From positions 1 through 64,000 of the forward strand of contig JAFXKG010000003.1 of assembly GCA_017531805.1 (NCBI GenBank): a stretch of DNA of 64,000 nt, given 5' to 3'. Shown here piece by piece: positions 55,739 through 64,000 of the stretch; within the stretch, counting starts at the first letter, position 1, and every line of letters begins with the position of its first letter. The notes under the pieces are model-generated. The model was not told the DNA's origin, did no database searches, and saw nothing but the letters and a program-made list of their open reading frames with translations. This stretch comes from Clostridia bacterium. GTDB lineage: Bacteria; Bacillota; Clostridia; Christensenellales; UBA1242. The position numbers and the translations under genes were made by a program.

Positions 55739-55785
55739 TTCCATAAATAGAAAAAATGTCATAAATCTTGCTTAAATTATGGTAA

Positions 55786-55938
55786 GCAGGATAAGAGTTG
55801 CATACATTTTGCCATTTTTTAGAACTTAAAAGCTCTAAAAATCAGCACTTTTGACGTATGCACTTTTCAAAAGTCGCTGATTGCAAATTTGCATGCACTC
55901 CCTTTCTAGACCAAGTGGGAAACCCACTTGTCTTTTTT
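55786..55938 (+). ncRNA. structured RNA candidate, copy 2
   Basis: Begins GCAGGATAAG like copy 1. Closing stem GAGTTGCATacaTTTTGC (55795-55812) with 55883-55900; hairpin TTTTTAGA/TCTAAAAA; hairpin ATCAGC...GCTGAT with inner ACTTTTGA/TCAAAAGT; end AAGTGGG/CCCACTT with T run. Same layout as 28934-29085, with different stem sequences. Confidence 0.55.
55911..55938 (+). terminator. terminator of structured RNA copy 2
   Basis: AAGTGGG (55913-55919) pairs with CCCACTT (55923-55929) across AAA, followed by T run. Confidence 0.8.
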
Positions 55939-56052
55939 GTAGAAATTATAGTTTTTGATATAGTTTTATGCTATACTATTATTGCTCCAAATGGAGCATT
56001 GGGTTAAAGTCAATAAGGCACAAGCATATTCTCATAATTGCAAAAATATGAG

Positions 56053-56211
56053 ATGCAAAAACTTATTGACACACAATGTTTTATTGATTGTGAAGATATA
56101 CTAGAAAACACAGCCACATTCAACCTTAATACTTTAAGTTACAGGCAAGGCAAAACAAAATTAAGTCAAAAACAAATAAAGCGAATTGCATTTGTTCTTG
56201 CAAGTGACTAA
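56053..56211 (+). CDS. possible 52-residue small protein
   Basis: ATG at 56053 to TAA at 56211. The peptide is not obviously random: its end reads YRQGKTKLSQKQIKRIAFVLA, which could be a helix-turn-helix-like basic helix pair. There is no clear ribosome site and the start lies inside a predicted hairpin, so it may be chance. Confidence 0.3.
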   Translation: MQKLIDTQCFIDCEDILENTATFNLNTLSYRQGKTKLSQKQIKRIAFVLASD

Positions 56212-56236
56212 AGAACTTCGCCGAAACAAATGGCAA

Positions 56237-56300
56237 CTTTTCTAACCTATCAGCAAATGAAGTTTATTCACATTTGCAATCCAATCAATAAAACTCAAGA
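56237..56300 (+). repeat. 3'-end RNA module, copy 1
   Basis: Begins TTTCTAACCTATCAGCAAAT, then ATTTGCAAT and CAATCAATAAA; GCAAAT pairs with ATTTGC. A relative at 57596-57655 also stands directly before a GAAG...CTTC terminator. Confidence 0.65.
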
Positions 56301-56388
56301 GAAGAAGTGAAAAACTTCTTCTCTTTTTTTTACAAAAATATACAAATTTAATCATTATATGTTATAATAATTAGTGGAGAATAAAAGA

Positions 56389-57570
56389 ATGAGCATTTTT
56401 CAAAATCTAGTAAACAATATTAGTTATGCATTAAATAAAAAGAAAATGAAAGAATTAAAGTCTAAGCAATCACAAATTAAAGAATTAAATCAACAACTTA
56501 TTTGTATTAATTCAGAATTAAAAGAGAAAAATGAAGAAATTAAAACTCTTAATTTAGAAATAATTAAGACATTAGAAAATCATAATTCTCATCAACAAAA
56601 TTTACATGCAAAAAGAACTGGATTAAAGTCTGGATTTCAATATAAAATGAAAATTAAATCAGAAATTTCCAATACTGAACAGAAACAAAAAGACATAAAT
56701 ATACAACAAGAAAAATATCAAAATGATTTAAAGAAAAACCAAGTAGAACTAACAAAAATAAACAATACAATATTGTTTTATAATAACATACAAACAACAA
56801 CTATCTTAGGTTTTATAACTTCTTTATTAATCTCATTATGTTATATACTTTTAACAATAAATCTAAATTTGCTTTTTAATAATCCAACAAATTATATTAT
56901 TTATAGCTCTACTTTGGGATTTTTAATTTTAGTATCAACAATAATAACATTTTCTTTTGATAAAATTTTACATAAAAAACTTGAATTAGAAAAACTGAAT
57001 TTTTACAGTTACTTGTTCCCTATATTATTAATTGCAAATATATTAATAGCAAGTATGCCATTAAATTCTGTAAAAAACTATATCCTGTTTGTATTATACT
57101 TACTTTTTACTATTTCGATTTTTACTGTTCTAATAAAAAATAAAGAAACTTTCAAGAAAAATAAAAATTATTGTTTCCCATTAGATTTCACAATATTTAA
57201 CTTACCGTTTGTAAATTTTGCAGCTGTAACAATGATTAATGTCAATTTTATAAATAACGATATATTGTCATTGATAATAAAAATAATTTATACTATTAGT
57301 GTTATAGTTTATATTACTCTTTTTATATGGGAAGCGATTACAAATTGGAATAAGGGGAAGGAATTTAAACATTACATCTTTTTAACTATAAGCATCTTAT
57401 TATTGTTCTCTTTTATTTTGTGTGCAATACTTAATTTCATACCTAATGTTCCACAAGCCATTGAGATTATTGCTGGGATAGGCGGTTTTATTAGTTTATT
57501 CAGCCCCCTTTATCACGGATTTAAAAAATCAACCACAAAAAACAATATAGAAAATATCAACAATGAGTAA
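56389..57570 (+). CDS. multi-pass membrane protein with N-terminal coiled coil
   Basis: 393 residues from the ATG at 56389 (GGAG ten bases upstream; an in-frame GTG at 56374 overlaps that site). Residues about 15-125 are a long coiled coil (KSKQSQIKELNQQLICINSELKEKNEEIKTLN), followed by about eight transmembrane helices (about 135-370). A TATAAT just upstream suggests a short leader. The coiled coil plus membrane layout recalls phage-defence membrane effectors, but no family is recognised. Strongly AT-rich compared with core genes. Confidence 0.65.
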   Translation: MSIFQNLVNNISYALNKKKMKELKSKQSQIKELNQQLICINSELKEKNEEIKTLNLEIIKTLENHNSHQQNLHAKRTGLKSGFQYKMKIKSEISNTEQKQKDINIQQEKYQNDLKKNQVELTKINNTILFYNNIQTTTILGFITSLLISLCYILLTINLNLLFNNPTNYIIYSSTLGFLILVSTIITFSFDKILHKKLELEKLNFYSYLFPILLIANILIASMPLNSVKNYILFVLYLLFTISIFTVLIKNKETFKKNKNYCFPLDFTIFNLPFVNFAAVTMINVNFINNDILSLIIKIIYTISVIVYITLFIWEAITNWNKGKEFKHYIFLTISILLLFSFILCAILNFIPNVPQAIEIIAGIGGFISLFSPLYHGFKKSTTKNNIENINNE

Positions 57571-57595
57571 TCAAAAAAAAATTCAAAAAGCAAAA

Positions 57596-57655
57596 ACATT
57601 TCTAACCTATCGCAAATACCGCCTACACTCATTTGCAATACAATCAATAAATCAC
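57596..57655 (+). repeat. 3'-end RNA module, copy 2
   Basis: Begins CATTTCTAACCTATCGCAAAT, shares ATTTGCAAT and CAATCAATAAA with 56237-56300 and lies just before the terminator at 57658-57684. Confidence 0.65.
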
Positions 57656-57657
57656 TA

Positions 57658-57684
57658 AGAAGGATTGAAAAATCCTTCTTTTTA
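57658..57684 (+). terminator. intrinsic terminator
   Basis: AGAAGGATT and AATCCTTCT with five T. It ends the coiled-coil membrane gene. Confidence 0.82.
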
Positions 57685-57711
57685 TGTTATACTCAATTAA
57701 GGAGAAAAATT

Positions 57712-58335
57712 ATGAACTTATTATTAACTTCAAGTTGGAGTTTTGGAATGAACGAGCTTATAAATAGCATTGCTGCATTATTAACTTTTGTGGCGATATG
57801 TGTATCTCTTTATTTGGCACAAAAATCAAAGACTTTGAAATTTAAAGTGCTTGGCAAGAAAATCAACAAAAAAGCATTCCAAGAAAACCAATATCAACAA
57901 ATAAACATTTTAAACAATGGTCATACAAAATTCACTATAACCAGCGCCGGATATTTAATCAAAAGAAGATATTTTTTTACATATCATGTTGCGGGTTTAA
58001 AAAAATTAGACAGCACAATTATAGAGCAAAAAACTCATGGCGGTAAAAATCATATTACAACAGAAACTGTGTTACTACCAACATATATTCAAGAAGGAGA
58101 TTTATTACAAATTTCATTATTTCCCGCTGATTACGATTTTAGTGAAATTAAATCTAAAAGAGCAAAGGTTTATATATTTATAATTGTCAATGGTAAGAAA
58201 TATAAATATAAAACGAAATTGAGATTTAACGAGTTTAATTCTATTGTAAATGCTTTTGACAAAAAATCTCTATTTCATCCAGAACCAAAATTAAAGTTTA
58301 AAAGCCAAGACATAAAGAACTATTATTTTAGATAG
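57712..58335 (+). CDS. membrane-anchored protein of unknown function
   Basis: 207 residues. One transmembrane helix (about 18-38) with N-terminal polar start, then a beta-rich soluble domain (LKFKVLGKKINKK; QQINILNNGHTKFTITSAGYLI; DLLQISLFPADYDF) that may be an immunoglobulin-like fold. AAGGAGAAA precedes the ATG; -10 TATACT lies at about 57690. It ends with TAG. No family recognised. AT-rich, accessory. Confidence 0.65.
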   Translation: MNLLLTSSWSFGMNELINSIAALLTFVAICVSLYLAQKSKTLKFKVLGKKINKKAFQENQYQQINILNNGHTKFTITSAGYLIKRRYFFTYHVAGLKKLDSTIIEQKTHGGKNHITTETVLLPTYIQEGDLLQISLFPADYDFSEIKSKRAKVYIFIIVNGKKYKYKTKLRFNEFNSIVNAFDKKSLFHPEPKLKFKSQDIKNYYFR

Positions 58336-58428
58336 ATTGACACCTTAATCCACCTAGTCCCAATATAGATTTTCGTGTTAGGATTGGATAACGGTCTTCC
58401 CGCCATAATGTATTTTATTTATAAATAT

Positions 58429-58501
58429 GTTACAATTAGCTTAGTGGATAAAGCAACTCTATAACTAAGAGTTAGACGTGGCTTCAAATCCCACATATGT
58501 G
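58429..58501 (+). other. tRNA-like sequence or pseudo-tRNA
   Basis: D arm GCTT...AAGC, anticodon arm ACTCT-ATAACTA-AGAGT with U33 and anticodon AAC, five-base variable loop and T loop TTCAAAT with GTGG/CCAC stem. The acceptor pairs only in part and no CCA follows. AAC would decode valine but such A34 tRNAs are rare in bacteria. It is followed by a terminator at 58531-58556. The 93 bases before it from 58336 hold nothing else that I can support. Confidence 0.45.
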
Positions 58502-58530
58502 AATTTTCATTACTTTAAGTAATGTTATTA

Positions 58531-58556
58531 TCTGACATTTATTGTCAGCTTTTTTA
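58531..58556 (+). terminator. terminator after tRNA-like sequence
   Basis: CTGACA and TGTCAG with a T run on the plus strand. Confidence 0.7.
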
Positions 58557-58579
58557 TATAAATTAGTGCTATATCAATG

Positions 58580-58617
58580 AAAAAAACTACACATTTAAGT
58601 GTAGTTTTTTTTGTTTT
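58580..58617 (-). terminator. terminator of the giant surface-protein gene
   Basis: ACTACAC and GTGTAGT with T run on the minus strand, 10 bases after the stop codon at 58628. Confidence 0.85.
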
Positions 58618-58627
58618 TTAATTACTT

Positions 58628-61600
58628 TTACTTCTCTGCAATTGTAATAGCAGCTGTTACTGTGCCAGATGTATTTGTAAAGCTATTTACTGTTACACTT
58701 ACATTAGCATCAGTTACAAACAAGTTAGCAAAGTTTGCTTGAGTTAAACCTGTTGCGTTGTTAATTGTAACTGTCCATGTACCAGCATATAAATTGTTTG
58801 TTGTTGTAGAAGAAGTATTCATTATTACAGTTTTAATGTAACCTTCTGGAGATTTAAGTTGAAGAACATAACTACCTGTAGAAACTGTTACTTTAACAGT
58901 CTTTTTAACAACAAATTCAATGCTTTCAATTTTTGTATCTTTGATTGTGTATGTGCCATTGCCAGATTTTTGAATTACTTCATTTAATGTATCATCATTT
59001 GACACAAACTCTCCATTTACAATGAAACCATAGAATTCGTTAGCATCAGAGCCCGTTAATGTATTGCTATCTATTTTAATAGTTACATCATTGTTTGTTG
59101 TTTCTGATTTAGAAATTACATATGTGTTTTCGTCAACTTTGATTACACCTTCATTATTTGCAACAATTGTTACACCATCAAGGTTGGCAAGACTACCAGA
59201 AACAGCTGGTATTTCTACTGTATATGCATCTTCAAACACTACTTTAACAATAATGTTGCTAGTTGCACTATTTAAATCTGCATAAACAATGTTGTTTACA
59301 CTAGATGATTTAGTTACATAATGCGTAAAGCTTGCACCATTATCTTTTGAACCAAGCAACTTAAACAATTGTTTGTCTGCAAGATTTACTGTTAAAGCAA
59401 TATTCCTTGCACCATATGTTACATAAGTTTCTTGTCCATTACTCAATCTTGATCCATCAAAACTAATTGATGCTGTGTTTGTAGCTGTACTGTTTGTACT
59501 ATCTACTACAAAGCTAATTTTAGTCACTCTTGTAATAGCATATTCTGAAGAAACGTCTGTTCCGCTTGTGCTGAACACTTTTGCAGTGTAATCACTTGTG
59601 ATACCTACTTTATCTTTAAATGCAAGAGTCCCTGCATTTAATGTTGTTGAATAGTAATTTACACCACCAATGTTAAACGCTACTACATTTAATGGACTGT
59701 AAACTGTAATTGCACGTTGAGCTACTGGATTTGATGTAATTGCAGTTAGTGTTTTTGTTATGTAACCTTCTTTTTCTAGAGTTACTTTACAATATATATA
59801 CTTACCAATATAACCGGTGCCTATTTCAAATTTGTTAGTTGTGTTAGAAATTTTTGTTCCACCAGTTGTTGCGTTTGTAGAAGTGTAGAACCATTCATAT
59901 GTCGTAGTTGTACCTTCTGGTATTCCGTTTGTAACTGCACTTAATGTGCTACCATAAACTACTTCACCTGAACCTGAGAATTTGACAGTAGCATCGTCAA
60001 ATTGTCTTTTGCATAATGCAGTAAAGTTGTTTTCTATATAGTCGCCAAAAAGAGTTATTTCATTTGAAGGTGTATTTAAAACTGTAATTTTAACATTTTC
60101 AAATGAAACTATGTTACCTGCTGTTTCACCCATAATACCGGCATATATTATTATTTGGACATCGTTAGAAGTTTTATCTGTATTGTAAGTTAGTGTAGTT
60201 TTTAAGTTTTCACCAAAACTTAAGTTTTCATATACACCTGCATTATTATTGTCAAAATCATGTATTCTAACTGTAAATCCAGTTGGAGCAGTTGCTGATG
60301 TATAAGAATTTAATATTGCTTTATCTAATGTAATCTCATATGTTTGGTTTGGTACTACATGAGCAAATGTTTTATATATCCAAAGACCTGTAGAACCTGC
60401 TCCTGAAATAGATGCAGTTATAGGCGAATCAAATAATTCCCAACCAACAAAGTTGTCTATTGTTCCACCTAAAGATGTAGTATATGTTGCTGGATTAGTA
60501 ACATTGTATGGATAGTACGCAATTTCAGTTGTATCATATACTCCATCACCATTTGTATCAAAATTATATTTTTTGCTCCATACTGCGTAGAATATAGGAT
60601 TTGCCAAACTACTTGTTACTGTTGTTGCGTCACCTGATTTATTAAATTCTGCGATGTTGTCATTACCTATTGACAATCCTACAAAATTAAATCCTATGTT
60701 TGTTATATCATCCTTTCTATAGAGTATATTGTCGGACGTATCGTATGGATAATTTACTTTGATATCTTCTTGTCTGTCCACTGTGTAATATATTTTCCAT
60801 GTTCTACTCCACACCGCATACCATTTTGTGTTTGTTGTTGGAGTGTATTCATCGCCTACAACATAACTTGCTGTTTTTGACGTTGAATTGTCTGTCCAAC
60901 CAACAAAATTGTATCCTGTACGCGTTGCTGTTGGGAATATAAATGAACTATAACCCGTAATGCTTGGTATCTCATTGTTAGATTTAAACAAATCGTAATT
61001 ATAATAATTGGTTACAGTATTATAAGTGATATTTGTTGTTTTATTATCAAGTTTTGTGTTTGTGTTTGTGTAGAACTCGTGTGTTAAAGTTCCACTGTTT
61101 GTTAAATCCTTTTTCCATATTGCATATAATGTTGGATTTGCATTACTGCTTGTTACACTTGTTGAACTTGTACCTTTTGCAAAATCACTAGGTCCAATTT
61201 CATAATCATCATCAATTGAATATCCTACAAATTCATATCCACTTAATGTTGGATTTGCTTTTGCATAAGTTTGACTTGCACTTGCATTGTATACATAGTT
61301 CACTGTTTGACTTGGTGCACTTGATGATGTGTCATAAAATTTCCAAGTCTTGCTCCATACTGCGTAGAATATAGGATTTACTGAGCTACTTGTAACACTT
61401 GTTGTACTATTGCCTTTGTTTGTTTCTGCAACTGCATCTGCTGCTGTTGAGTAACCTACAAATGTAAAGCCACTTAATGTTGGATTTGCCTTTGTATATG
61501 TTTGGCTTGCACTTGCATTGTATACATAGTTCACTGCGTAACTTGGTGCACTTGATGATGTGTCATAAAATTTCCAAGTCTTGCTCCACACCGCATACCA

Positions 61601-64000
61601 TGTTGTATTTGCAGTAAATGCTTTGCTTCCACTTGTCCAACTTGCTGTTGTGCTTGTTCCACTTGTTGCCCAACCAACAAAATTAAATCCACTTAATGTT
61701 GATGTTGGATAATTTATCGTTGTTGTCAATGTTGGTATTGTTGTTGACCAACTTCCATTTGTTCCATTGTTTACCAATCGATAATATGTTGTTGTTGTTT
61801 TGTTTGTTTCGCTTCCTGAATGTTTTGTCAAGTCATAACTATGATTTTGATTATAGTATCCTGTATCATATTTATAATATGTTTGTCTATATGCTGTTAC
61901 ATCTGCTACAGCACTTCCAGATCCTGTCTTGAAACTTATTGTAATTGTATCACCATAATTTGAAGTTGCTGAGGTTTTTCCTGTACTTGTAACAACATTA
62001 CCACTCCACACTGCGTAGAATATAGGATTTGCTGAGTTACTTGTAACACTTGTTGTACTCGTGCCTTTGTTTGTTTCTGCAACTGCATCTGCTGCTGTTG
62101 AGTAACCTACAAATGTAAAGCCTGTGTTTGTTGGATTTGTTTTTGAATATGTTTGACTTCCACTTGCATTGTATACATAGTTCACTGCGTAACTTGGTGC
62201 ACTTGATGATGTGTCATAAAATTTCCAAGTCTTGCTCCACACCGCATACCATGTTGTTGCTGAACTAACTGATTTAGTTCCGCTTGTCCACTCTGTTACA
62301 GTGTCATTTCCTGTTGACCATCCTTTAAAGTAAAAGTTTCCATTATTTATTGAGTATGAAGTACCAACTGCATAATTTGTTGGGAATGTTAAATTTGAAT
62401 ATGTTGTATTATTTGCAGTTGTGTCATCTTCAGTGTTGTATGATGTAGTAACATTATAATTCCAGTAAATTGTATCATTGTTATATGTGTAAGTAACTTG
62501 AGAGTTTGAAGTAAATGAGTGTGATGCGTAATCATTAAAGGTATGTGTTAAATAACCTGTTCTTGTATGTGTACCATTTGTTGTTTTCCACACTGCATAA
62601 AGACCGCTACATGCTCCAGTTGTTACAGTAGTGGAACTTGATGAAGCTGCACACTCAAATATAGCATCATTATCAGTAGAATAACCAGCAAACACATATT
62701 CGTCTTTGCTTGGATTTTTAAAATTACATCCGTTGAAAATCAATGATTTAGCTTCTAAAATTTTCTCCGTAGTAACATAAGCATCATTAAATGTACTATT
62801 GTTAAATGTAGCAACGCCAGTACTATAAAACACGCTACCTTTAGTTGCAGTATTATTTGTAAAGGTTGAGTTGCTTATTGTCATATCGTCACCTGCATAA
62901 ATCGTACCACCGCTATGATAATAGGATGTGTTATGACCTGTAAAGGTTGAGTTGCTTATTGTTGTCACATCAGAAGATTCAATCGCAGCACCATAGTAAA
63001 ATGCATAATTGTTTGTAAATGTTGTGTTGCCTGTGATGGTTACTTCACCATATGATTCAATCGCACCACCATAACAAGCAGAATTTCCTTCAAAAACATT
63101 ATTATCACCTGTGATAGTTACACCATTATCCGCATAAATCGCACCACCTTCAGAATCCACAGAATCTTCAGCAGAATTTTCTGTAAAGTTTGCACTTCCT
63201 GTGATGGTTACGGTGCTTTCTGCATAAATCGCACCACCAGTTAGACTTGCAGTATTATTTGTAAAGGTAGAGTTGCTTATTGTTATATCACTACATGCAT
63301 AAATCACACCACCAGTATCATCAGTTGCAGTATTATTTGTAAAGGTTGAGTTGCTTATTGTTACATCACACTGTGTCCAAATCACACCACCATTATCAGC
63401 AAAATTAGTGTTAAATGTACCACCAGTTATGCTTAAAGATGAAGATGAATTAGCGCATATAACACCACCTACGTTATCAACTCCATTTTCAAAGTAGGTA
63501 CCACCTTTAATATAAGTTGGACCGGCAGTCCATATAACTGAACCATTCCAAGCATAGTTACCAGAGAAGACACCTGTAACAATGTCTACTTTACCGCTTG
63601 AAGACTCAGCACAAACCACACCACCATATCCTGCTTGATTTTGGTTAAATGTTCCACTGTTTATGGTAACATTTTTTGCATTGAATACACCACCGTCATT
63701 TTTTGCAGAGTTAGACTTATAAGTACCGCGTGTTACTATAACCTTACCAACTGAAGTATTTGTTGCACCCAAAACACCACCGTTTTGAGCAGAGTTTTGT
63801 TGGAATGTACAATCTGTAAGAGCTGCAGTGTCAGATGCATCATTTTGACATATTACACCACCATTACCTGTTGCTGAATTTTCTTTAAATTCTGCATTTG
63901 TAGCGGTTAAATTTGTTCTACACTCTTGATAAACAACACCGCCACTACCTGTTGCACTATTGTTGTAGAATCCTGCATTTTTGATAGTTAAGTTACATGT
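58628..64000 (-). CDS. giant secreted surface protein, 5' end outside the window (partial)
   Basis: At least 1790 residues; the frame is open through the right edge. From the window edge to about 62740 there are beta-helix repeats with GGVI/GGAIYA and FTNNTA-type units, as in chlamydial Pmp and other right-handed beta-helix adhesins. About 62700-60560 holds eight InlB-type repeats (Listeria-Bacteroides class), each with a WYAVW or FYAVW end. The C-terminal third (about 60550-58628) is Thr/Ser-rich with Ig-like phrases (VYSPLNVVAFNIGGVNY). No LPXTG or transmembrane anchor at the C-terminus. Likely a surface or secreted adhesin with export signal beyond the window. Confidence 0.85.
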   Translation of the reverse strand, partial: TCNLTIKNAGFYNNSATGSGGVVYQECRTNLTATNAEFKENSATGNGGVICQNDASDTAALTDCTFQQNSAQNGGVLGATNTSVGKVIVTRGTYKSNSAKNDGGVFNAKNVTINSGTFNQNQAGYGGVVCAESSSGKVDIVTGVFSGNYAWNGSVIWTAGPTYIKGGTYFENGVDNVGGVICANSSSSLSITGGTFNTNFADNGGVIWTQCDVTISNSTFTNNTATDDTGGVIYACSDITISNSTFTNNTASLTGGAIYAESTVTITGSANFTENSAEDSVDSEGGAIYADNGVTITGDNNVFEGNSACYGGAIESYGEVTITGNTTFTNNYAFYYGAAIESSDVTTISNSTFTGHNTSYYHSGGTIYAGDDMTISNSTFTNNTATKGSVFYSTGVATFNNSTFNDAYVTTEKILEAKSLIFNGCNFKNPSKDEYVFAGYSTDNDAIFECAASSSSTTVTTGACSGLYAVWKTTNGTHTRTGYLTHTFNDYASHSFTSNSQVTYTYNNDTIYWNYNVTTSYNTEDDTTANNTTYSNLTFPTNYAVGTSYSINNGNFYFKGWSTGNDTVTEWTSGTKSVSSATTWYAVWSKTWKFYDTSSSAPSYAVNYVYNASGSQTYSKTNPTNTGFTFVGYSTAADAVAETNKGTSTTSVTSNSANPIFYAVWSGNVVTSTGKTSATSNYGDTITISFKTGSGSAVADVTAYRQTYYKYDTGYYNQNHSYDLTKHSGSETNKTTTTYYRLVNNGTNGSWSTTIPTLTTTINYPTSTLSGFNFVGWATSGTSTTASWTSGSKAFTANTTWYAVWSKTWKFYDTSSSAPSYAVNYVYNASASQTYTKANPTLSGFTFVGYSTAADAVAETNKGNSTTSVTSSSVNPIFYAVWSKTWKFYDTSSSAPSQTVNYVYNASASQTYAKANPTLSGYEFVGYSIDDDYEIGPSDFAKGTSSTSVTSSNANPTLYAIWKKDLTNSGTLTHEFYTNTNTKLDNKTTNITYNTVTNYYNYDLFKSNNEIPSITGYSSFIFPTATRTGYNFVGWTDNSTSKTASYVVGDEYTPTTNTKWYAVWSRTWKIYYTVDRQEDIKVNYPYDTSDNILYRKDDITNIGFNFVGLSIGNDNIAEFNKSGDATTVTSSLANPIFYAVWSKKYNFDTNGDGVYDTTEIAYYPYNVTNPATYTTSLGGTIDNFVGWELFDSPITASISGAGSTGLWIYKTFAHVVPNQTYEITLDKAILNSYTSATAPTGFTVRIHDFDNNNAGVYENLSFGENLKTTLTYNTDKTSNDVQIIIYAGIMGETAGNIVSFENVKITVLNTPSNEITLFGDYIENNFTALCKRQFDDATVKFSGSGEVVYGSTLSAVTNGIPEGTTTTYEWFYTSTNATTGGTKISNTTNKFEIGTGYIGKYIYCKVTLEKEGYITKTLTAITSNPVAQRAITVYSPLNVVAFNIGGVNYYSTTLNAGTLAFKDKVGITSDYTAKVFSTSGTDVSSEYAITRVTKISFVVDSTNSTATNTASISFDGSRLSNGQETYVTYGARNIALTVNLADKQLFKLLGSKDNGASFTHYVTKSSSVNNIVYADLNSATSNIIVKVVFEDAYTVEIPAVSGSLANLDGVTIVANNEGVIKVDENTYVISKSETTNNDVTIKIDSNTLTGSDANEFYGFIVNGEFVSNDDTLNEVIQKSGNGTYTIKDTKIESIEFVVKKTVKVTVSTGSYVLQLKSPEGYIKTVIMNTSSTTTNNLYAGTWTVTINNATGLTQANFANLFVTDANVSVTVNSFTNTSGTVTAAITIAEK
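61360..61605. repeat. near-identical internal repeat of the surface-protein gene, copy 1
   Basis: About 245 bases repeated at 62011-62256 with few changes, 651 bases (217 codons) apart, so in frame. It covers an FYAVW-SKTWKFYD unit of the InlB-type repeats. A shorter relative of the second half lies at 61279-61358. Confidence 0.8.
62011..62256. repeat. near-identical internal repeat of the surface-protein gene, copy 2
   Basis: Partner of 61360-61605. The near-identity suggests recent duplication or gene conversion, and repeat-number variation in the protein. Confidence 0.8.

Larger units (their letters stand above)
55972..56332 (+). ncRNA. candidate 350-base structured RNA or transcript with a short ORF
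   Basis: An extended -10 (TGCTATACT, box 55972-55977) and a strong terminator (AGAGAAGAAGT/ACTTCTTCTCT, 56299-56332) frame about 350 bases full of hairpins: TGCTCC/GGAGCA, GTCAATAAG/CTTATTGAC enclosing CTCATA/TATGAG, CACAAT/ATTGTG and GTTCTT/AAGAAC. The last 65 bases before the terminator resemble 57593-57658. A 52-codon ORF (56053-56211) lies inside. Confidence 0.5.

Noticed and set aside
58429..58501. Functional tRNA-Val
   Set aside because: Anticodon AAC is rare in bacteria, the acceptor pairs poorly and no CCA is encoded; kept only as a tRNA-like sequence.
61696..61932. Plus-strand ORF inside the surface-protein gene
   Set aside because: Antisense of the Thr/Ser repeat region; Leu-rich by base composition only.

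Overview
The window is a low-GC (AT-rich) bacterial chromosome segment with Bacillota (Firmicutes) character. It carries spoIVA and a sigma-H-like factor (endospore programme), AddAB-type recombination genes, a floA-nfeD pair, RarA, RecX, mini-RNase III and a YjzC-like small protein. Many genes have strong GGAGG ribosome sites and sigma-A-like promoters. I read it as an uncultured or poorly described spore-forming clostridial relative; the exact lineage cannot be told from sequence alone.

Layout: 1-590 is the 5' tip of a 16S rRNA gene running off the left edge with two tandem promoters. 0.6-27.8 kb is core chromosome: a small FloA/NfeD membrane operon, ogg-rsmD, a membrane-tethered lysine-rich histone-H1-like protein with a small paralogue, spoIVA, lgt, glmM, ung, ileS, acpS, recX, eno-cmk, rubrerythrin, rarA and gap. 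28.0-29.7 kb is a 1.6 kb micro-island in the 3' end of tRNA-Ser(UGA), flanked by a 59-bp direct repeat. 29.7-44.5 kb returns to core genes: the operon mrnC-rlmB-sigH-dnaX-ebfC-recR and addB-addA, with addB interrupted by one in-frame TAG.

44.8-55.3 kb is a 10.4 kb integrative island in the 3' end of tRNA-Ser(GCU), bounded by a 24-bp direct repeat. It carries a tyrosine integrase, a type II restriction-modification pair (HNH nuclease plus C5 cytosine methyltransferase), a protein with a HEPN-like RX4H motif, and a 1251-residue KAP/YobI-type P-loop NTPase, so it looks like a defence island. Between integrase and nuclease lies an unexplained array of three units (plus a decayed fourth). Each unit has a hairpin and five 5-bp boxes at exactly the same spacing, and the box sequence changes in concert from unit to unit. 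55.3-58.5 kb is a further accessory stretch whose left end resembles the micro-island at 28 kb: a small gene, a paired terminator and a structured-RNA candidate. It also holds a second RNA candidate, two unknown membrane proteins and a tRNA-like sequence. 58.6 kb to the right edge is a giant surface protein, 5' end outside the window, with Pmp-like beta-helix repeats followed by InlB-type repeats.

Recurring themes: at least six genes (ung, acpS, recX, rarA, mrnC, addB) have a -10 box exactly six bases before the start codon and no Shine-Dalgarno, pointing to leaderless mRNAs, mostly for DNA-repair functions. The isoleucyl-tRNA synthetase has the swapped GXHH form of the HXGH signature. tRNA-Ser 3' ends are the integration hot spots. 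All functional calls are from reading motifs and context; no database search was run.
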